A stretch of 64,000 nt of DNA from assembly GCA_964354625.1 (NCBI GenBank), contig CAYHAK010000001.1, positions 1 through 64,000 of the forward strand, written 5' to 3'. Each line of letters starts with the position of its first letter. The stretch's first letter is position 1. Below, in pieces: positions 27,177 through 35,683 of this stretch. The position numbers and the translations under genes were made by a program. The stretch comes from DATKKK01 sp964354625. GTDB taxonomy: Archaea > Thermoproteota > Bathyarchaeia > Bathyarchaeales > Bathycorpusculaceae. The notes under the pieces are model-generated. The model saw only the letters and a program-made list of their open reading frames with translations. It had not been told where the DNA came from and did not search any database.

Positions 27177-28502
27177 TTATTTGACGGTTAGAATGTCTAC
27201 CGTCTTCTTTCGCAGTCTGACTGCAGACACTGCAACTGCTATGACTATCGTGGCACCGATCAGTACGAACAGTAAGGTTGTAGGCATCCATGGGATTACG
27301 TTTTCAACGCCGATGGAAGGATCGTGGATTAGGGTTTTGTTGCCGAAGTATGGGTAGCCGATGAATAGGCGCATGTGCGCTCCTGCGGAAGTGTATGATG
27401 CAGTCACGTCTGTCGTGTCGTATGTTGTGCCGTCTGTAACGATTGCCTGCGGTACGAATTTGAAGAAGCCTGCAAATGTGGCATTGCCCTTCTCGAGGCG
27501 TATCCTGAAGCGTTCTGGTCCCCGATTCTGAAGAGGCGTCTCATCGTTTTCGGTGTTGTCTTGTGCAACGGAAACCTTGTTCCCCTCTACGTACATGTTT
27601 CTGGCAACGGAGACACCTTCTGTGAAGTCGGTGTCGCTGGGGCTTTGAGCATCGTCGTTGGCTGCTTGGAGCTTTGTCATATTGATTGAGGCCAAGTTGA
27701 TCCACAGTGCCAAGCCGGTCTCTCCCTTCGGAATGTTGAGACCCAGTTCGTTTAGGTTTTGGATTATCTGGTTGATTTTGTCAGTGTTCCATTCCCAGTG
27801 TTTGACAACTAGGTCGATCTTGAGTTCGCCGGCGTTGACGGTGTACGAGTATTTCCCGTATGCGTCTTCTGTGGCAGGAGTGTAGTAGAATCGGCATCTG
27901 ATGATTATGTTGTCTTCTGCGAACTTGAAGTGTTCTCTTTGTCCTGGGACTTCCGCCAATGTGAAGTTGAAGCTCAGGTATTTCACGGTTCCTCTTGTCA
28001 CGTTGGTTGGGCCGTCTAGTTCCCATGTGCTGCTACTGAAGGGCAGGAAGGGGGCGTGAAGGGTCGAGTAGTTTCCGATTTCCGCTAGTGCTCGCCAAAT
28101 CTGTCCCATGCGCAGTTCATTGTTCCCGAACATGTGTCGTTTCGGCTCGTAGAATTGATCTTGTATTTGCCTTTTCAGCCTTAGCCGGTCGGCCTGGCAT
28201 CTCCAGAGGAAGTAAGGTCTTTCGTAGGCCGAGTATTCGACTAGTCCCTTGAATTTGACCACGTTGATGTTGTCGGGATCTTTGGTGTACCACCATAGGA
28301 ACATGGGTTTCTTGCCGTCTGCGGGAAAGACTATGGTTATGAGGTCGTTCTGAATGTAGGTCCAGTTTCCGATTGTCTGCAGAGTCATTGGTGTTGACGT
28401 TTCTTCTGACATTGCAGGCATCACCATCAAGGGTGACGCGATTGAAGCCAGTAGCATTGCCAAAAGAACTGCGGTTTTCTCTCTGTTTCTCAAACTTTTC
28501 AC
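27177..28502 (-). CDS. Secreted, membrane-anchored protein of unknown function
   Basis: A 441-residue protein with an N-terminal signal peptide (residues 1-32), a beta-rich ectodomain of about 360 residues with sequons (NYS, NVT, NMT, NKT), and a C-terminal membrane helix (MPTTLLFVLIGATIVIAV) with a short basic cytoplasmic tail. No family recognised. The start is GTG at 28502, close to a TATA-like element at 28524-28533, so the mRNA is nearly leaderless. Three inverted repeats (28525-28590) lie in the upstream region, next to a regulator gene. Confidence 0.75.
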   Translation of the reverse strand: MKSLRNREKTAVLLAMLLASIASPLMVMPAMSEETSTPMTLQTIGNWTYIQNDLITIVFPADGKKPMFLWWYTKDPDNINVVKFKGLVEYSAYERPYFLWRCQADRLRLKRQIQDQFYEPKRHMFGNNELRMGQIWRALAEIGNYSTLHAPFLPFSSSTWELDGPTNVTRGTVKYLSFNFTLAEVPGQREHFKFAEDNIIIRCRFYYTPATEDAYGKYSYTVNAGELKIDLVVKHWEWNTDKINQIIQNLNELGLNIPKGETGLALWINLASINMTKLQAANDDAQSPSDTDFTEGVSVARNMYVEGNKVSVAQDNTENDETPLQNRGPERFRIRLEKGNATFAGFFKFVPQAIVTDGTTYDTTDVTASYTSAGAHMRLFIGYPYFGNKTLIHDPSIGVENVIPWMPTTLLFVLIGATIVIAVAVSAVRLRKKTVDILTVK

Positions 28503-28524
28503 CTATAAGCACCACGTCAGAAAA

Positions 28525-28590
28525 CGATTTAAGAAAATCGATTCGAGAAAACTCGAAGTGAGCTCATCGAAGGTTCGAGGAACCTCGAAC
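28525..28590. promoter_or_regulatory. Three inverted repeats, probable operator array
   Basis: Three perfect inverted repeats lie side by side: CGATTT-AAGA-AAATCG (28525-28540, covering the minus-strand TATA box), TTCGAG-AAAA-CTCGAA (28542-28557) and GTTCGAGG-AA-CCTCGAAC (28573-28590). The last two share the TTCGAG half-site. They lie between the regulator's stop (28592) and the GTG start of the secreted protein (28502). They look like binding sites for a dimeric winged-helix protein; the adjacent regulator is the obvious candidate. Confidence 0.6.
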
Positions 28591-28591
28591 T

Positions 28592-29398
28592 TCAGGCAAA
28601 TCTGCCTTGCAGGAACAATATGGCTATGTTTAGATACATCGCGGTTAGGCTTACGACTATGGCTTTGTCAAGTCTTATGCCTTTTCCGAAGCAGAAAGCT
28701 GCGGAAACAAGTAGAAGACTCCAAATCTGCATGGCGACGGTGACGTATTGCACAATCATTGTAGGGAGAAGCGCGTAGTTGAACAGAAGATGGATATAGG
28801 GAAGCACTGCGATTGGAAGGGAGGCCAAGCCTGTGCAAGTGAAAAGCTGGAGGTCGTTGCCGGCACGCTTGTGAAGTAGGTATATGAGGAGTTCGGCGAA
28901 GAGAAACAGGCCTATCCAGTCTAAGAAGAACAGAGCAACCGTTTCCGTGAAGCCATGAGTGGGATATTGGCTGTAGAAGAAGAGGGCAGGTTCAAGTTCT
29001 GCATAGGCAGAGCCTAATGCGCCTGCGAACATGATGGCAATCGAGATAGGCAGCAGCTTGAGTGGTTTGGCGGTTCTTGCGAAAATGGGTGAAAGGAAAA
29101 GCCACTTTCCCAATCGGTGGCTGAAGGTTTCGCTCAGTTCTAGTGTTGCTGGAATGCTGCCCTCCTTTAGGACTCTGAAAAGCACGTGTCCACGGTCGTT
29201 CAGACTGTACTTGTGTTGTTTGTCTTGAACTACGAAGCCTGAAAGCATGTCCAGGTGGTAGTAGACTGTGCCCACGCCTAGGCCTAGAACGTCGCGTAGC
29301 TCTTTGAAGCCGATTTTCTCTTGTGTTCCGAGGACTTCAATTATCTTTCGACGTGTTGGGTTCCTGAGAAGAGTGTAGTGTCGTGACAGGTCCTCCAT
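28592..29398 (-). CDS. Winged-helix transcription regulator with membrane domain
   Basis: A 268-residue protein. Residues 1-75 are an ArsR-like winged helix (PTRRKIIEVLGTQEKIGFKE, then VGTVYYHLDMLSG as recognition helix). Residues 100-265 hold about five hydrophobic helices resembling a Yip1-like membrane domain. This is a one-component membrane-bound regulator. The start ATG 29398 has a GGTG upstream and a TATA-like GCATAAATATC about 45 bases upstream. It probably controls the downstream secreted-protein gene through the inverted repeats; its signal is unknown. Confidence 0.85.
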   Translation of the reverse strand: MEDLSRHYTLLRNPTRRKIIEVLGTQEKIGFKELRDVLGLGVGTVYYHLDMLSGFVVQDKQHKYSLNDRGHVLFRVLKEGSIPATLELSETFSHRLGKWLFLSPIFARTAKPLKLLPISIAIMFAGALGSAYAELEPALFFYSQYPTHGFTETVALFFLDWIGLFLFAELLIYLLHKRAGNDLQLFTCTGLASLPIAVLPYIHLLFNYALLPTMIVQYVTVAMQIWSLLLVSAAFCFGKGIRLDKAIVVSLTAMYLNIAILFLQGRFA

Positions 29399-30195
29399 GG
29401 AGACCGCACCTGGCGTTCTGTTAGAGCATGTTTCGGACTTGATATTTATGCATTCGCGACGTAGTTCCCAGTAGGAATGTTGCGCATCACTTGACCCTCA
29501 GTCAGTTCGTGCGTGGGGGGTAGAGCTTTGTCCAACCAGTCAAACAAGAACGGCGGTGTGCCCCCCCAGACGCATAGAAATGCAGAAAGGTTATGGCTGA
29601 AACAGAGAAACATGAAGAAGATTGAGTGTCGGGAAGGAGGGAGTCTGATTGATAGGCTTGGACAGTTGGAGAGGAGTTGAGGTTTAAGGTGCTTTTTGAG
29701 GCTGGGGTGCCCGTTTCAGGTATGGCTGCGGGGTTTTAGAAGTCGGAGGTGGCTTTTGCTGTCGAGGCGAGTTTTCTCGCGGTGAAAGATGATAGCGCGC
29801 GCTACCAAAACGACTGTGGCAAACACGTGCCAACAATTTTCTCAATGGAACAGAGAAGAGATTCTTGCACGGAACAGAGAATCCAAAGCGTGCTTTCTCT
29901 TCTAGATTTCCCGAAATATCCTCTTGCAGCGAAGAATCCTATCTAGGCAGTTTTCGCCTCATCTTTTGAGTAGAAGATAGAAACATGAGGCTTTCGAGAC
30001 TGGCAAAGTATCCGCACAAATGCCTTTTGGAATGAGCGTGGAAGGTAGTCGGTTCTGGCGCGACTAGGCAGAGAAATGTCTGACTTATTATGAACAGTCA
30101 TGTTTGGGACGTTTTTTGGATAAGGTTTGAAAATGATGCCTCTTGAAAACTTTTAAATATGATTTACGCCTAATTACCTGAATGGTGTTGCTGCA

Positions 30196-30249
30196 TTGCC
30201 TAAAAGCGCACAAACAAAGAAGAAAAAGGGTGGAAAGAAAGGAAAATAG
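30196..30249 (+). CDS. Possible 17-residue lysine-rich microprotein
   Basis: A TTG-started frame encodes MPKSAQTKKKKGGKKGK. A GGTG ribosome site (30184-30187) lies eight bases upstream, and a TATA-like TTTTAAATATG near 30148-30158 predicts a leader of about 17 bases. A hairpin CTCTGG...CCAGAG (30252-30270) and T-rich sequence follow. The signal order is that of a complete gene, but so short a Lys-rich frame can arise by chance in A-rich DNA. It could also be the remnant of a ribosomal-protein-like basic N-terminus. Confidence 0.3.
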   Translation: MPKSAQTKKKKGGKKGK

Positions 30250-30251
30250 AA

Positions 30252-30289
30252 CTCTGGCAAACCTCCAGAGCGCATTTTCCTAGCTTTTT
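30252..30289 (+). terminator. Hairpin followed by T-rich sequence
   Basis: CTCTGG at 30252-30257 pairs with CCAGAG at 30265-30270 across a seven-base loop, and short T runs follow at 30274-30277 and 30285-30289. It begins two bases after the tiny lysine-rich frame. Confidence 0.35.
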
Positions 30290-30401
30290 CTTTCTCGGGT
30301 GTGCGCGATTGTCTACGAAAAGGAATTTGTAAAGCGCGTAAGTAGTTTGTGTTCGGTTTTGGGCGAGGTCTTATCGCGCGCGGGACAGATCTCTGCAAAA
30401 A

Positions 30402-30479
30402 CATGGGAGATGGGGGTATCATCTATTGAGCGCAAAACAGCGCAATAGATATCTGAAAGCTTCAGTTGCAGTTGGGCCT
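30402..30479. repeat. Structured two-copy element, copy B (possible small RNA)
   Basis: The partner of 3099-3176. The hairpin is strongest here: ATCTATT pairs with AATAGAT and, after a two-base bulge, GCGC pairs with GCGC around the loop AAAACA (30420-30450). Read on the minus strand the hairpin is followed by GATACCCCC and C/T-rich sequence ending in a T run, a plausible small-RNA 3' end. No coding frame is conserved between the copies. Confidence 0.5.
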
Positions 30480-30615
30480 ATGACTATGGGGGAGGGGGCG
30501 CGCGCGAAGTTCAAGTTATTTGTGGGGAGGTCAAAAACTCTGCACCCTCAAGTGTGGCACGCGAAAGCCCGACAAGCCTGTATCGTTTACTGGCTGTCCT
30601 TTAGGCGAACGTCCG

Positions 30616-32031
30616 TTACTTCTTGTTCATGAGGTATTCGTGGATGGCTCTGGCTGCCTTCTTGCCTGCACCCATCGCGCTGATGACCGTGGCCTCGCCT
30701 GTTACGATGTCGCCACCTGCGTAGACGCCTTCGATGCTCGTCTTCCCATTCTCATCAGCGACGATCGTTCCCCACTTCGTGACCGCCAGGCCCTCAGTCG
30801 TGCTCTGAATGATCGGGTTGGATGTCCTTCCAACTGCCAAGATGACCGTGTCCACGTCCATCGTGAACTCTGAGCCGCTAACCGTAACTGGCCTTCTCCT
30901 CCCAGATTCGTCTGGAGGTCCCAGTTCCATGCAGACGCATTCCATGGCCTTCACCCAGCCCTTATCATCGCCAATAAACCTGATTGGATTAGCCAGGAAC
31001 TTGCACAGGATGCCTTCCTCCTCTGCGTTCTCAATCTCCTCTCGCCTCGCAGGCATCTCCTCCCGAGAGCGACGGTAGACAATGCATACTTCCTCAGCCC
31101 CCAAACGCAAGGCCGAACGCGCACTATCCATAGCCACATTGCCACCGCCGATAACCACAACATGCTTGCCAATCGAAATAGGCGTGTCATAGAATGGAAA
31201 CGCATAAGCCTTCATCAGATTGACCCTAATCAAAAACTCGTTCGCCGAATAGATTCCGCTCAGATTCTCACCAGGCAGCTTCATGAAAGCAGGTAAACCC
31301 GCACCCGTACCAATGAAAACCGCGTCAAAACCCCTTTCTTTCAGCAATTCAGGAATTGTGTATATTCGGCCCACAAGGTACCCGAGCTTCAGTTCCGCAC
31401 CCAGGCTCTGAACGTAGTCAGCCTCTGCCTTGACAATCTTTTTCGGCAACCGAAACTCTGGAATTCCATAAACTAGTACGCCACCAGGAAGATGCAAAGC
31501 TTCAAAAATCACGACCTTATGTCCAAGCTTCGCAAGATCGGCCGCAACTGTGAGTCCAGCTGGGCCAGCACCGACCACGGCAACCTTCTTGCCCGTCGGC
31601 GAAGGCTTCTCAGCATCCTTGGCTGTTCCTCTCTCTCTTTCCCAATCAGCCAGCCACCGCTCTAGTCTGCCAATACTCACAGGCTCGCCAACCTTACCCA
31701 TGATACAGAACTTCTGGCACTGCTCCTCTTGTGGACAAACACGCCCGCAGACTGCAGGAAGACTATTCTTTTCCTTGATCTTTCTCGCCGCCTCCTCATA
31801 CTTTCCCTCTTTGAACAGTTTCACAAAAGCCGGAATGTCTATCTCGACAGGACAGCCTGTCACGCATTGCGGCTTCGGACACTGCAAGCAGCGGTTTGCT
31901 TCTGCCTTGGCCTGCTCCTCAGAATAGCCCAAGGCAACCTCGTCGAAGTTCTTCCGCCGAACCTCAGGCTTCTGCTTAGGCATCGATTCGGCTTCTTTCT
32001 TGATCTTCGACTTAGGTTTACTTTCCGCCAC
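30616..32031 (-). CDS. NADPH-dependent glutamate-synthase-like oxidoreductase (NfnB/GltD family)
   Basis: A 471-residue flavoprotein. The N-terminal iron-sulfur domain has CLQCPKPQCVTGCP and CGRVCPQEEQCQKFC; FAD binding follows at VAVVGAGPAGLTVAADLAK and NADPH binding at VVIGGGNVAMDSARSALRLG. Paired with the NfnA-like gene just upstream, it probably forms an NADH-dependent reduced ferredoxin:NADP oxidoreductase (flavin-based electron bifurcation) or sulfide dehydrogenase. A stand-alone archaeal glutamate synthase is the alternative. It overlaps the upstream gene. GTG at 32031 has GGAGGG about eight bases upstream; GTG at 32037 is also in frame. Confidence 0.85.
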   Translation of the reverse strand: MAESKPKSKIKKEAESMPKQKPEVRRKNFDEVALGYSEEQAKAEANRCLQCPKPQCVTGCPVEIDIPAFVKLFKEGKYEEAARKIKEKNSLPAVCGRVCPQEEQCQKFCIMGKVGEPVSIGRLERWLADWERERGTAKDAEKPSPTGKKVAVVGAGPAGLTVAADLAKLGHKVVIFEALHLPGGVLVYGIPEFRLPKKIVKAEADYVQSLGAELKLGYLVGRIYTIPELLKERGFDAVFIGTGAGLPAFMKLPGENLSGIYSANEFLIRVNLMKAYAFPFYDTPISIGKHVVVIGGGNVAMDSARSALRLGAEEVCIVYRRSREEMPARREEIENAEEEGILCKFLANPIRFIGDDKGWVKAMECVCMELGPPDESGRRRPVTVSGSEFTMDVDTVILAVGRTSNPIIQSTTEGLAVTKWGTIVADENGKTSIEGVYAGGDIVTGEATVISAMGAGKKAARAIHEYLMNKK

Positions 32032-32857
32032 AAGCACACCCTCCCCGCGTTTCCCAAAGAAGCGAACTGAACCTTTCCGCAGGCAAAAACATCCTCTGCC
32101 TGTTCACCAACTCATCAAAATCAACACCATGGGCGTCAAACTCGGGCCCATCAACGCACCCGGACTTCATCTTCCCGTCCACCGTTACCCGACAGACCCC
32201 ACACATGCCCATCCCATCAACCATGATCGGCGTTAAAGTCACAATCGTGCGAACGCCGAACGGTCTCGTCATGGCAGACACGGTCTTCATCATGACAACA
32301 GGCCCCCAAGCCACGCAACGATCGAACCTCTCCTTCTCTAGGATCTCTTTGAGAAAATCCAAACCCTTGTAGCCCTTGGAGCCATCATCCGTCGCCACGT
32401 AGAACCTGTCGCTTAGGCGCTCCATTTCCTTCTCAAAGAAGAGCAGATCTTTGATTCTCGCCCCGACAACCGTGGTCAACGCGTTTCCCGCTTGCTGCAG
32501 AGCTTGAGCCTCGAAAAGCATCGGCGCAATCAGCACGCCGCCAGCAACACACAGGACCCTGCCGAAATTCCTGATCTCGGACGGGTTTCCCAGCGGTCCA
32601 GTTATGTTTCCGATACATTCGCCCTCCTTCAGGCACCCAAGCTGCTTCGTTGTCTTGCCAACCTCGTTGAAAGCAAACTTTATCGTGCCCTTGCTCGCAT
32701 CACAGCCCGCCACCGTCAGCGGCACACGCTCGCCCTTCTCGTCAATGATTATGATTATGAATTGTCCTGGCTTAACTTTTTCAGCCATTTCCGGAGCATG
32801 GACCTCGAACAGCTTGATCTTGGAAGCCAACTCTTTCTTGCTCACAATCTCATACAC
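32018..32857 (-). CDS. FAD/NAD-binding subunit with [2Fe-2S] site (NfnA/SudB-like)
   Basis: A 279-residue ferredoxin-NADP reductase-type protein. It has the flavin-binding GQFIIIIIDEKGERVPLT region and a C-terminal cysteine set in GMGMCGVCRVTVDG...SGCVDGPEFDAHGVDF, which binds a [2Fe-2S] cluster in NfnA and dihydroorotate dehydrogenase PyrK relatives. Partner of the GltD-like protein downstream. The GTG start directly follows the stop of the upstream MvhD gene (TAAGTG), so translation is coupled and the three genes form one unit. Confidence 0.87.
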   Translation of the reverse strand: MYEIVSKKELASKIKLFEVHAPEMAEKVKPGQFIIIIIDEKGERVPLTVAGCDASKGTIKFAFNEVGKTTKQLGCLKEGECIGNITGPLGNPSEIRNFGRVLCVAGGVLIAPMLFEAQALQQAGNALTTVVGARIKDLLFFEKEMERLSDRFYVATDDGSKGYKGLDFLKEILEKERFDRCVAWGPVVMMKTVSAMTRPFGVRTIVTLTPIMVDGMGMCGVCRVTVDGKMKSGCVDGPEFDAHGVDFDELVNRQRMFLPAERFSSLLWETRGGCACGGK

Positions 32858-34063
32858 TTACTTAGCCTCCGCTGTAGCCAGCTGCGCCGCCGGCATGGAA
32901 GCGATCTTTTGTACAAACTCGGCCAGTTTCTGATCGAAGTCACCAACGCAACGCGGCGAAGCCATGAAGAGCTCAAAACGTTCCAGCAGACCCATCTTCT
33001 TCAGAGCATCCTTCAGCACGGTCATGTTCCGTTCAGCCGTCTCCCTGCCTTCCTGCAGCTTACAATCTTCTGCCGAGCAGACGACCGCCATAACGCCGGT
33101 AAAACCGTCCTCCAAGGCATTTACAACATGAACAGGGTCAAGCGCCTTGAAACAAGGCACCTCCAAGATCACAGCCTTCTTGAACAAACTCTCTGGATCA
33201 TCTAAAGCCTGAAACTCTGACCATTGACAAACAAAAACCAAAACCACAGGAAACTTGCCTTCAGCCTTCAGCTTCTTTGCCGTCTCAACGTAACGTCTCA
33301 TAACGTCCTCGAATTCGAAACCCTTGACCTGAATAGCTGAATGCGGACACACGAGCGCGCAGGCTCCACAGCCCATGCAATCATCATAGAGTATCTTCGG
33401 GGTTGCGAGCGGTTCCGCTTCTATGGCCTTGTAGGGACAGACATACACGCACTTATCACAACCCACGCACTTCTCAGTATCATAGACTACCTTCCGTGAA
33501 TACTTCACGACATGCAAAGCTTCCTTGCTCAGGCCGAACTGTTCAACAACCGCCCTGCCCAGCACCATGCGTCTAGTGTTTGTCTTTGTGCCTTCCTTGA
33601 ACCTGCAAAAAGCATCCTCACACTGGACTGAAACAACGTGTCTTATTCCAGATTTCAACATCTGAAAAACGAACTCGGTTGGAACGCGCCCCGAACAGGG
33701 CAACCGAAGCGGAATGTAGTTCCTTATGTCTAAACCTTGATCTTTCAGAATCTCTTCAATGTCGCATGATGCAGGCGAATTGCCTCGGCACATCAAAACA
33801 AGCGTATCACTTTTACATTTCTCCTGCGCGCTCTTCACATACTTCAGCAGGTTTTCATTATCATAGTAAATCATTTCTATGGCTGAAGACGGACACGCGC
33901 TATAGCAGATCCCGCAGACCTGACATTTCTGCAGGTCTATTTCCACTTTACCCGTTTCAGGGTCTCGATTTATGGCCTCGTACGGACAGATGGAATAGCA
34001 GATGCTGCATTTGCTGCAAAGGTCTTGGTTGATGCTTATTGCCGTTGCGCATGCCTTGCTCAT
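32858..34063 (-). CDS. Double ferredoxin/MvhD-domain electron-transfer protein
   Basis: A 401-residue protein in four parts. A two-cluster ferredoxin domain (CSKCSICYSICP, CQVCGICYSACP; residues 12-62) precedes an MvhD-like domain (about 80-185, cysteines in LPCSGR and QCEDAFC). A second ferredoxin pair (CVGCDKCVYVCP, CMGCGACALVCP; about 198-250) precedes a second MvhD-like domain (about 275-390, with VPCFKA and VCSAEDC). MvhD links hydrogenase or formate dehydrogenase to HdrA. The tandem arrangement is unusual. Position with the NfnAB-like genes suggests passing electrons between ferredoxin, NAD(P)H and Hdr. ATG 34063 has GGAG upstream. Confidence 0.85.
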   Translation of the reverse strand: MSKACATAISINQDLCSKCSICYSICPYEAINRDPETGKVEIDLQKCQVCGICYSACPSSAIEMIYYDNENLLKYVKSAQEKCKSDTLVLMCRGNSPASCDIEEILKDQGLDIRNYIPLRLPCSGRVPTEFVFQMLKSGIRHVVSVQCEDAFCRFKEGTKTNTRRMVLGRAVVEQFGLSKEALHVVKYSRKVVYDTEKCVGCDKCVYVCPYKAIEAEPLATPKILYDDCMGCGACALVCPHSAIQVKGFEFEDVMRRYVETAKKLKAEGKFPVVLVFVCQWSEFQALDDPESLFKKAVILEVPCFKALDPVHVVNALEDGFTGVMAVVCSAEDCKLQEGRETAERNMTVLKDALKKMGLLERFELFMASPRCVGDFDQKLAEFVQKIASMPAAQLATAEAK

Positions 34064-34123
34064 CTAGCATTTCTCCAACGTTGCACGGCTCAGAAAGTCT
34101 GAGAAGGGATTTCGAACGATATA

Positions 34124-35074
34124 TTACTTTTGGAGCATTTTCTGTTGTCTGTAATATGGTCTTCGAACGAAACCGTAAGCCTCCAAGGCTGCAGTAATGC
34201 CTTGTCCCACAGCGGTTCCAATCTGCTTCACGGGATGATTCGTAACATCGCCTGCAGCGTACACTCCCGCGATGTTCGTTCGCTGCCACAGATCAATCTT
34301 GATATAGCCTTTCTCATCAGTTGCCACGCCAGCGTCAATTGCCAACTGGCTATTTGGGTCCTCTCCAACTTGGACAAAAACGCCGTCAACTGGCATTTCC
34401 TTGGTTTCTCCACTTTGGATGTTTAGCATTGCCGTTGTGCTGACAAGCTTTTCTCCTTTGATCTCTCTTATCTCCGTGCTCAGCAAGATCTCAATGTTCT
34501 TCTTCGCCTTAAGTGCGTCTACGAGAGCTTCTTCAGCCCTAAACGTCTCTCTGCGATGCGCGATCTTTACTACGGATGCGAGCTCAGCAATGTAGAGAGC
34601 GGTTATCAACGCCGAGTTTCCGCCTCCGACCACGAGGACCCGTTTGCCCTTGAACAGTGGTCCATCGCAAATTCCGCAATAGCTCACTCCTCTTCCGCGA
34701 AACTCTTTTTCGCCTGGAATTCCCAGTTCGCGGTAGTGACTGCCTGAAGCGACTATGACCGCTCCTGCTTCGTAGGTTGTCTTCTCTGTCTTGACGATTC
34801 TACGTTCGCCTTTGAGGTCAAGGCTGGTCACGGCCTCAAATTCGCGGATCTGCACGCCTGCAGCCTTCGCGTGCGCCACCATCCTCTGCGCTAGCTCCAT
34901 TCCGCTGACGCTTGTGAAGCCCAGATAGTTCTGGACCACTGGCGCATCGGCTGCAGTACCTCCGGCAATCTTCTCTTCAAGAACAACCGTTTTCAAGCCG
35001 CTGCGAATCCCGTAAATGCCTGCAGCCAAGCCTGCGGCACCAGCGCCGATAACAACGAGATCGAAACTCTCCAA
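34124..35074 (-). CDS. Thioredoxin reductase-like FAD-dependent disulfide oxidoreductase
   Basis: A 316-residue protein with FAD motif VVIGAGAAGLAAGIYGIRSG, redox pair CGIC (SYCGICDGPLFKGK, about residue 135), NAD(P) motif VLVVGGGNSALITALYIAEL and the C-terminal FAD signature GVYAAGDVTN. Length is that of low-molecular-weight thioredoxin reductases. An open frame runs far upstream, but the conserved N-terminus (MESFDLVVIGAG) starts at TTG 35074, with GAGGG nine bases upstream. No thioredoxin gene is adjacent. It ends the same-strand series leading into the MvhD/Nfn genes, 60 bases apart. Confidence 0.88.
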   Translation of the reverse strand: MESFDLVVIGAGAAGLAAGIYGIRSGLKTVVLEEKIAGGTAADAPVVQNYLGFTSVSGMELAQRMVAHAKAAGVQIREFEAVTSLDLKGERRIVKTEKTTYEAGAVIVASGSHYRELGIPGEKEFRGRGVSYCGICDGPLFKGKRVLVVGGGNSALITALYIAELASVVKIAHRRETFRAEEALVDALKAKKNIEILLSTEIREIKGEKLVSTTAMLNIQSGETKEMPVDGVFVQVGEDPNSQLAIDAGVATDEKGYIKIDLWQRTNIAGVYAAGDVTNHPVKQIGTAVGQGITAALEAYGFVRRPYYRQQKMLQK

Positions 35075-35229
35075 CAGGTAACGCCCTCTGGCAGACCAGT
35101 TTGGTGTGCGCAGTTTATGAATTGTTCGCAGAGGCTTGGCTCGGCCACTTGACTGTTTGCTTTTGCGCGCGCGGGAAAAACGCCTGTTAGGAGTGCCGAA
35201 TAGGCGTGTTGTGGGGTTCAGAGTGTGCT

Positions 35230-35484
35230 CTACTGCTCTTTTGCTGTTGTGGATTGCTCTCCTTTTCTGTTGGGACGCTGCGTGGTTAACGTCGGTTCGG
35301 GCTTTGGTTCCTTGTACGTCTCTACGAGCATTTTGTTGTCGCCGAGCTTGAAGCTGGCTCTTACGTACATGGATTCGGGGCAGTGGAACGGGAACATGCT
35401 GTCTTCTGCTAGGTCTTTCGGTAGGCATATCAGGAATTTGCCGTCTTTTCTTTTGAACAGTCGTCCTCTTCCTTTGTTGACCAA
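35230..35484 (-). CDS. Small conserved-looking protein, function unknown
   Basis: An 84-residue basic protein (KRKDGKFLICLPKDLAEDSM, then MYVRASFKLGDNKM) with a disordered Lys/Pro/Thr tail. The pattern of short strands resembles a small SH3- or AbrB-like fold, but I cannot name a family. The start would be TTG at 35484; a TATA-like element (GAATTTTAAC on the minus strand near 35514-35524) about 30 bases upstream suggests a leaderless mRNA. Confidence 0.5.
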   Translation of the reverse strand: MVNKGRGRLFKRKDGKFLICLPKDLAEDSMFPFHCPESMYVRASFKLGDNKMLVETYKEPKPEPTLTTQRPNRKGEQSTTAKEQ

Positions 35485-35683
35485 CTTGTATTCACATCCA
35501 GATTGAACTTCCGGTTAAAATTCAAATATACATATCTGTTAGGTTTTTCAATATAAACTTCATGCATGCGTTCGGACACGGTGTCAAAGAGCAAAAAACC
35601 ATAGCGAATCCGTCGAATCGCTAATTGTGGGGTGACGTGCTCCCAGTCTGGGCAGCGCTGAGTGTTTCTGAAAGAAGTAGGTC

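Larger units (their letters stand above)
29399..30615. other. Gene-poor region of 1.2 kb
   Basis: No convincing gene of normal size. The left half holds only short frames without ribosome sites; one of 65 codons (29749-29946) may be debris. A perfect palindrome TAGCGCGCGCTA lies at 29794-29803 or just beside it. The right half holds a TATA-like CTTTTAAATATG near 30147-30158, a tiny lysine-rich frame (30196-30249), a hairpin (30252-30270), copy B of the structured element (30402-30479) and two more GC-alternating tracts (30374, 30498). Confidence 0.55.

Noticed and set aside
29749..29946. 65-codon frame in the gene-poor region
   Set aside because: No ribosome site, odd composition; at most gene debris.
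32492..33205. 237-codon plus-strand frame across the Nfn/MvhD genes
   Set aside because: Antisense shadow of two recognised genes, spanning their junction.
35075..35428. 118-residue N-terminal extension of the thioredoxin-reductase-like protein
   Set aside because: Basic, repetitive translation antisense-like to the small gene at 35230; family start is at TTG 35074.
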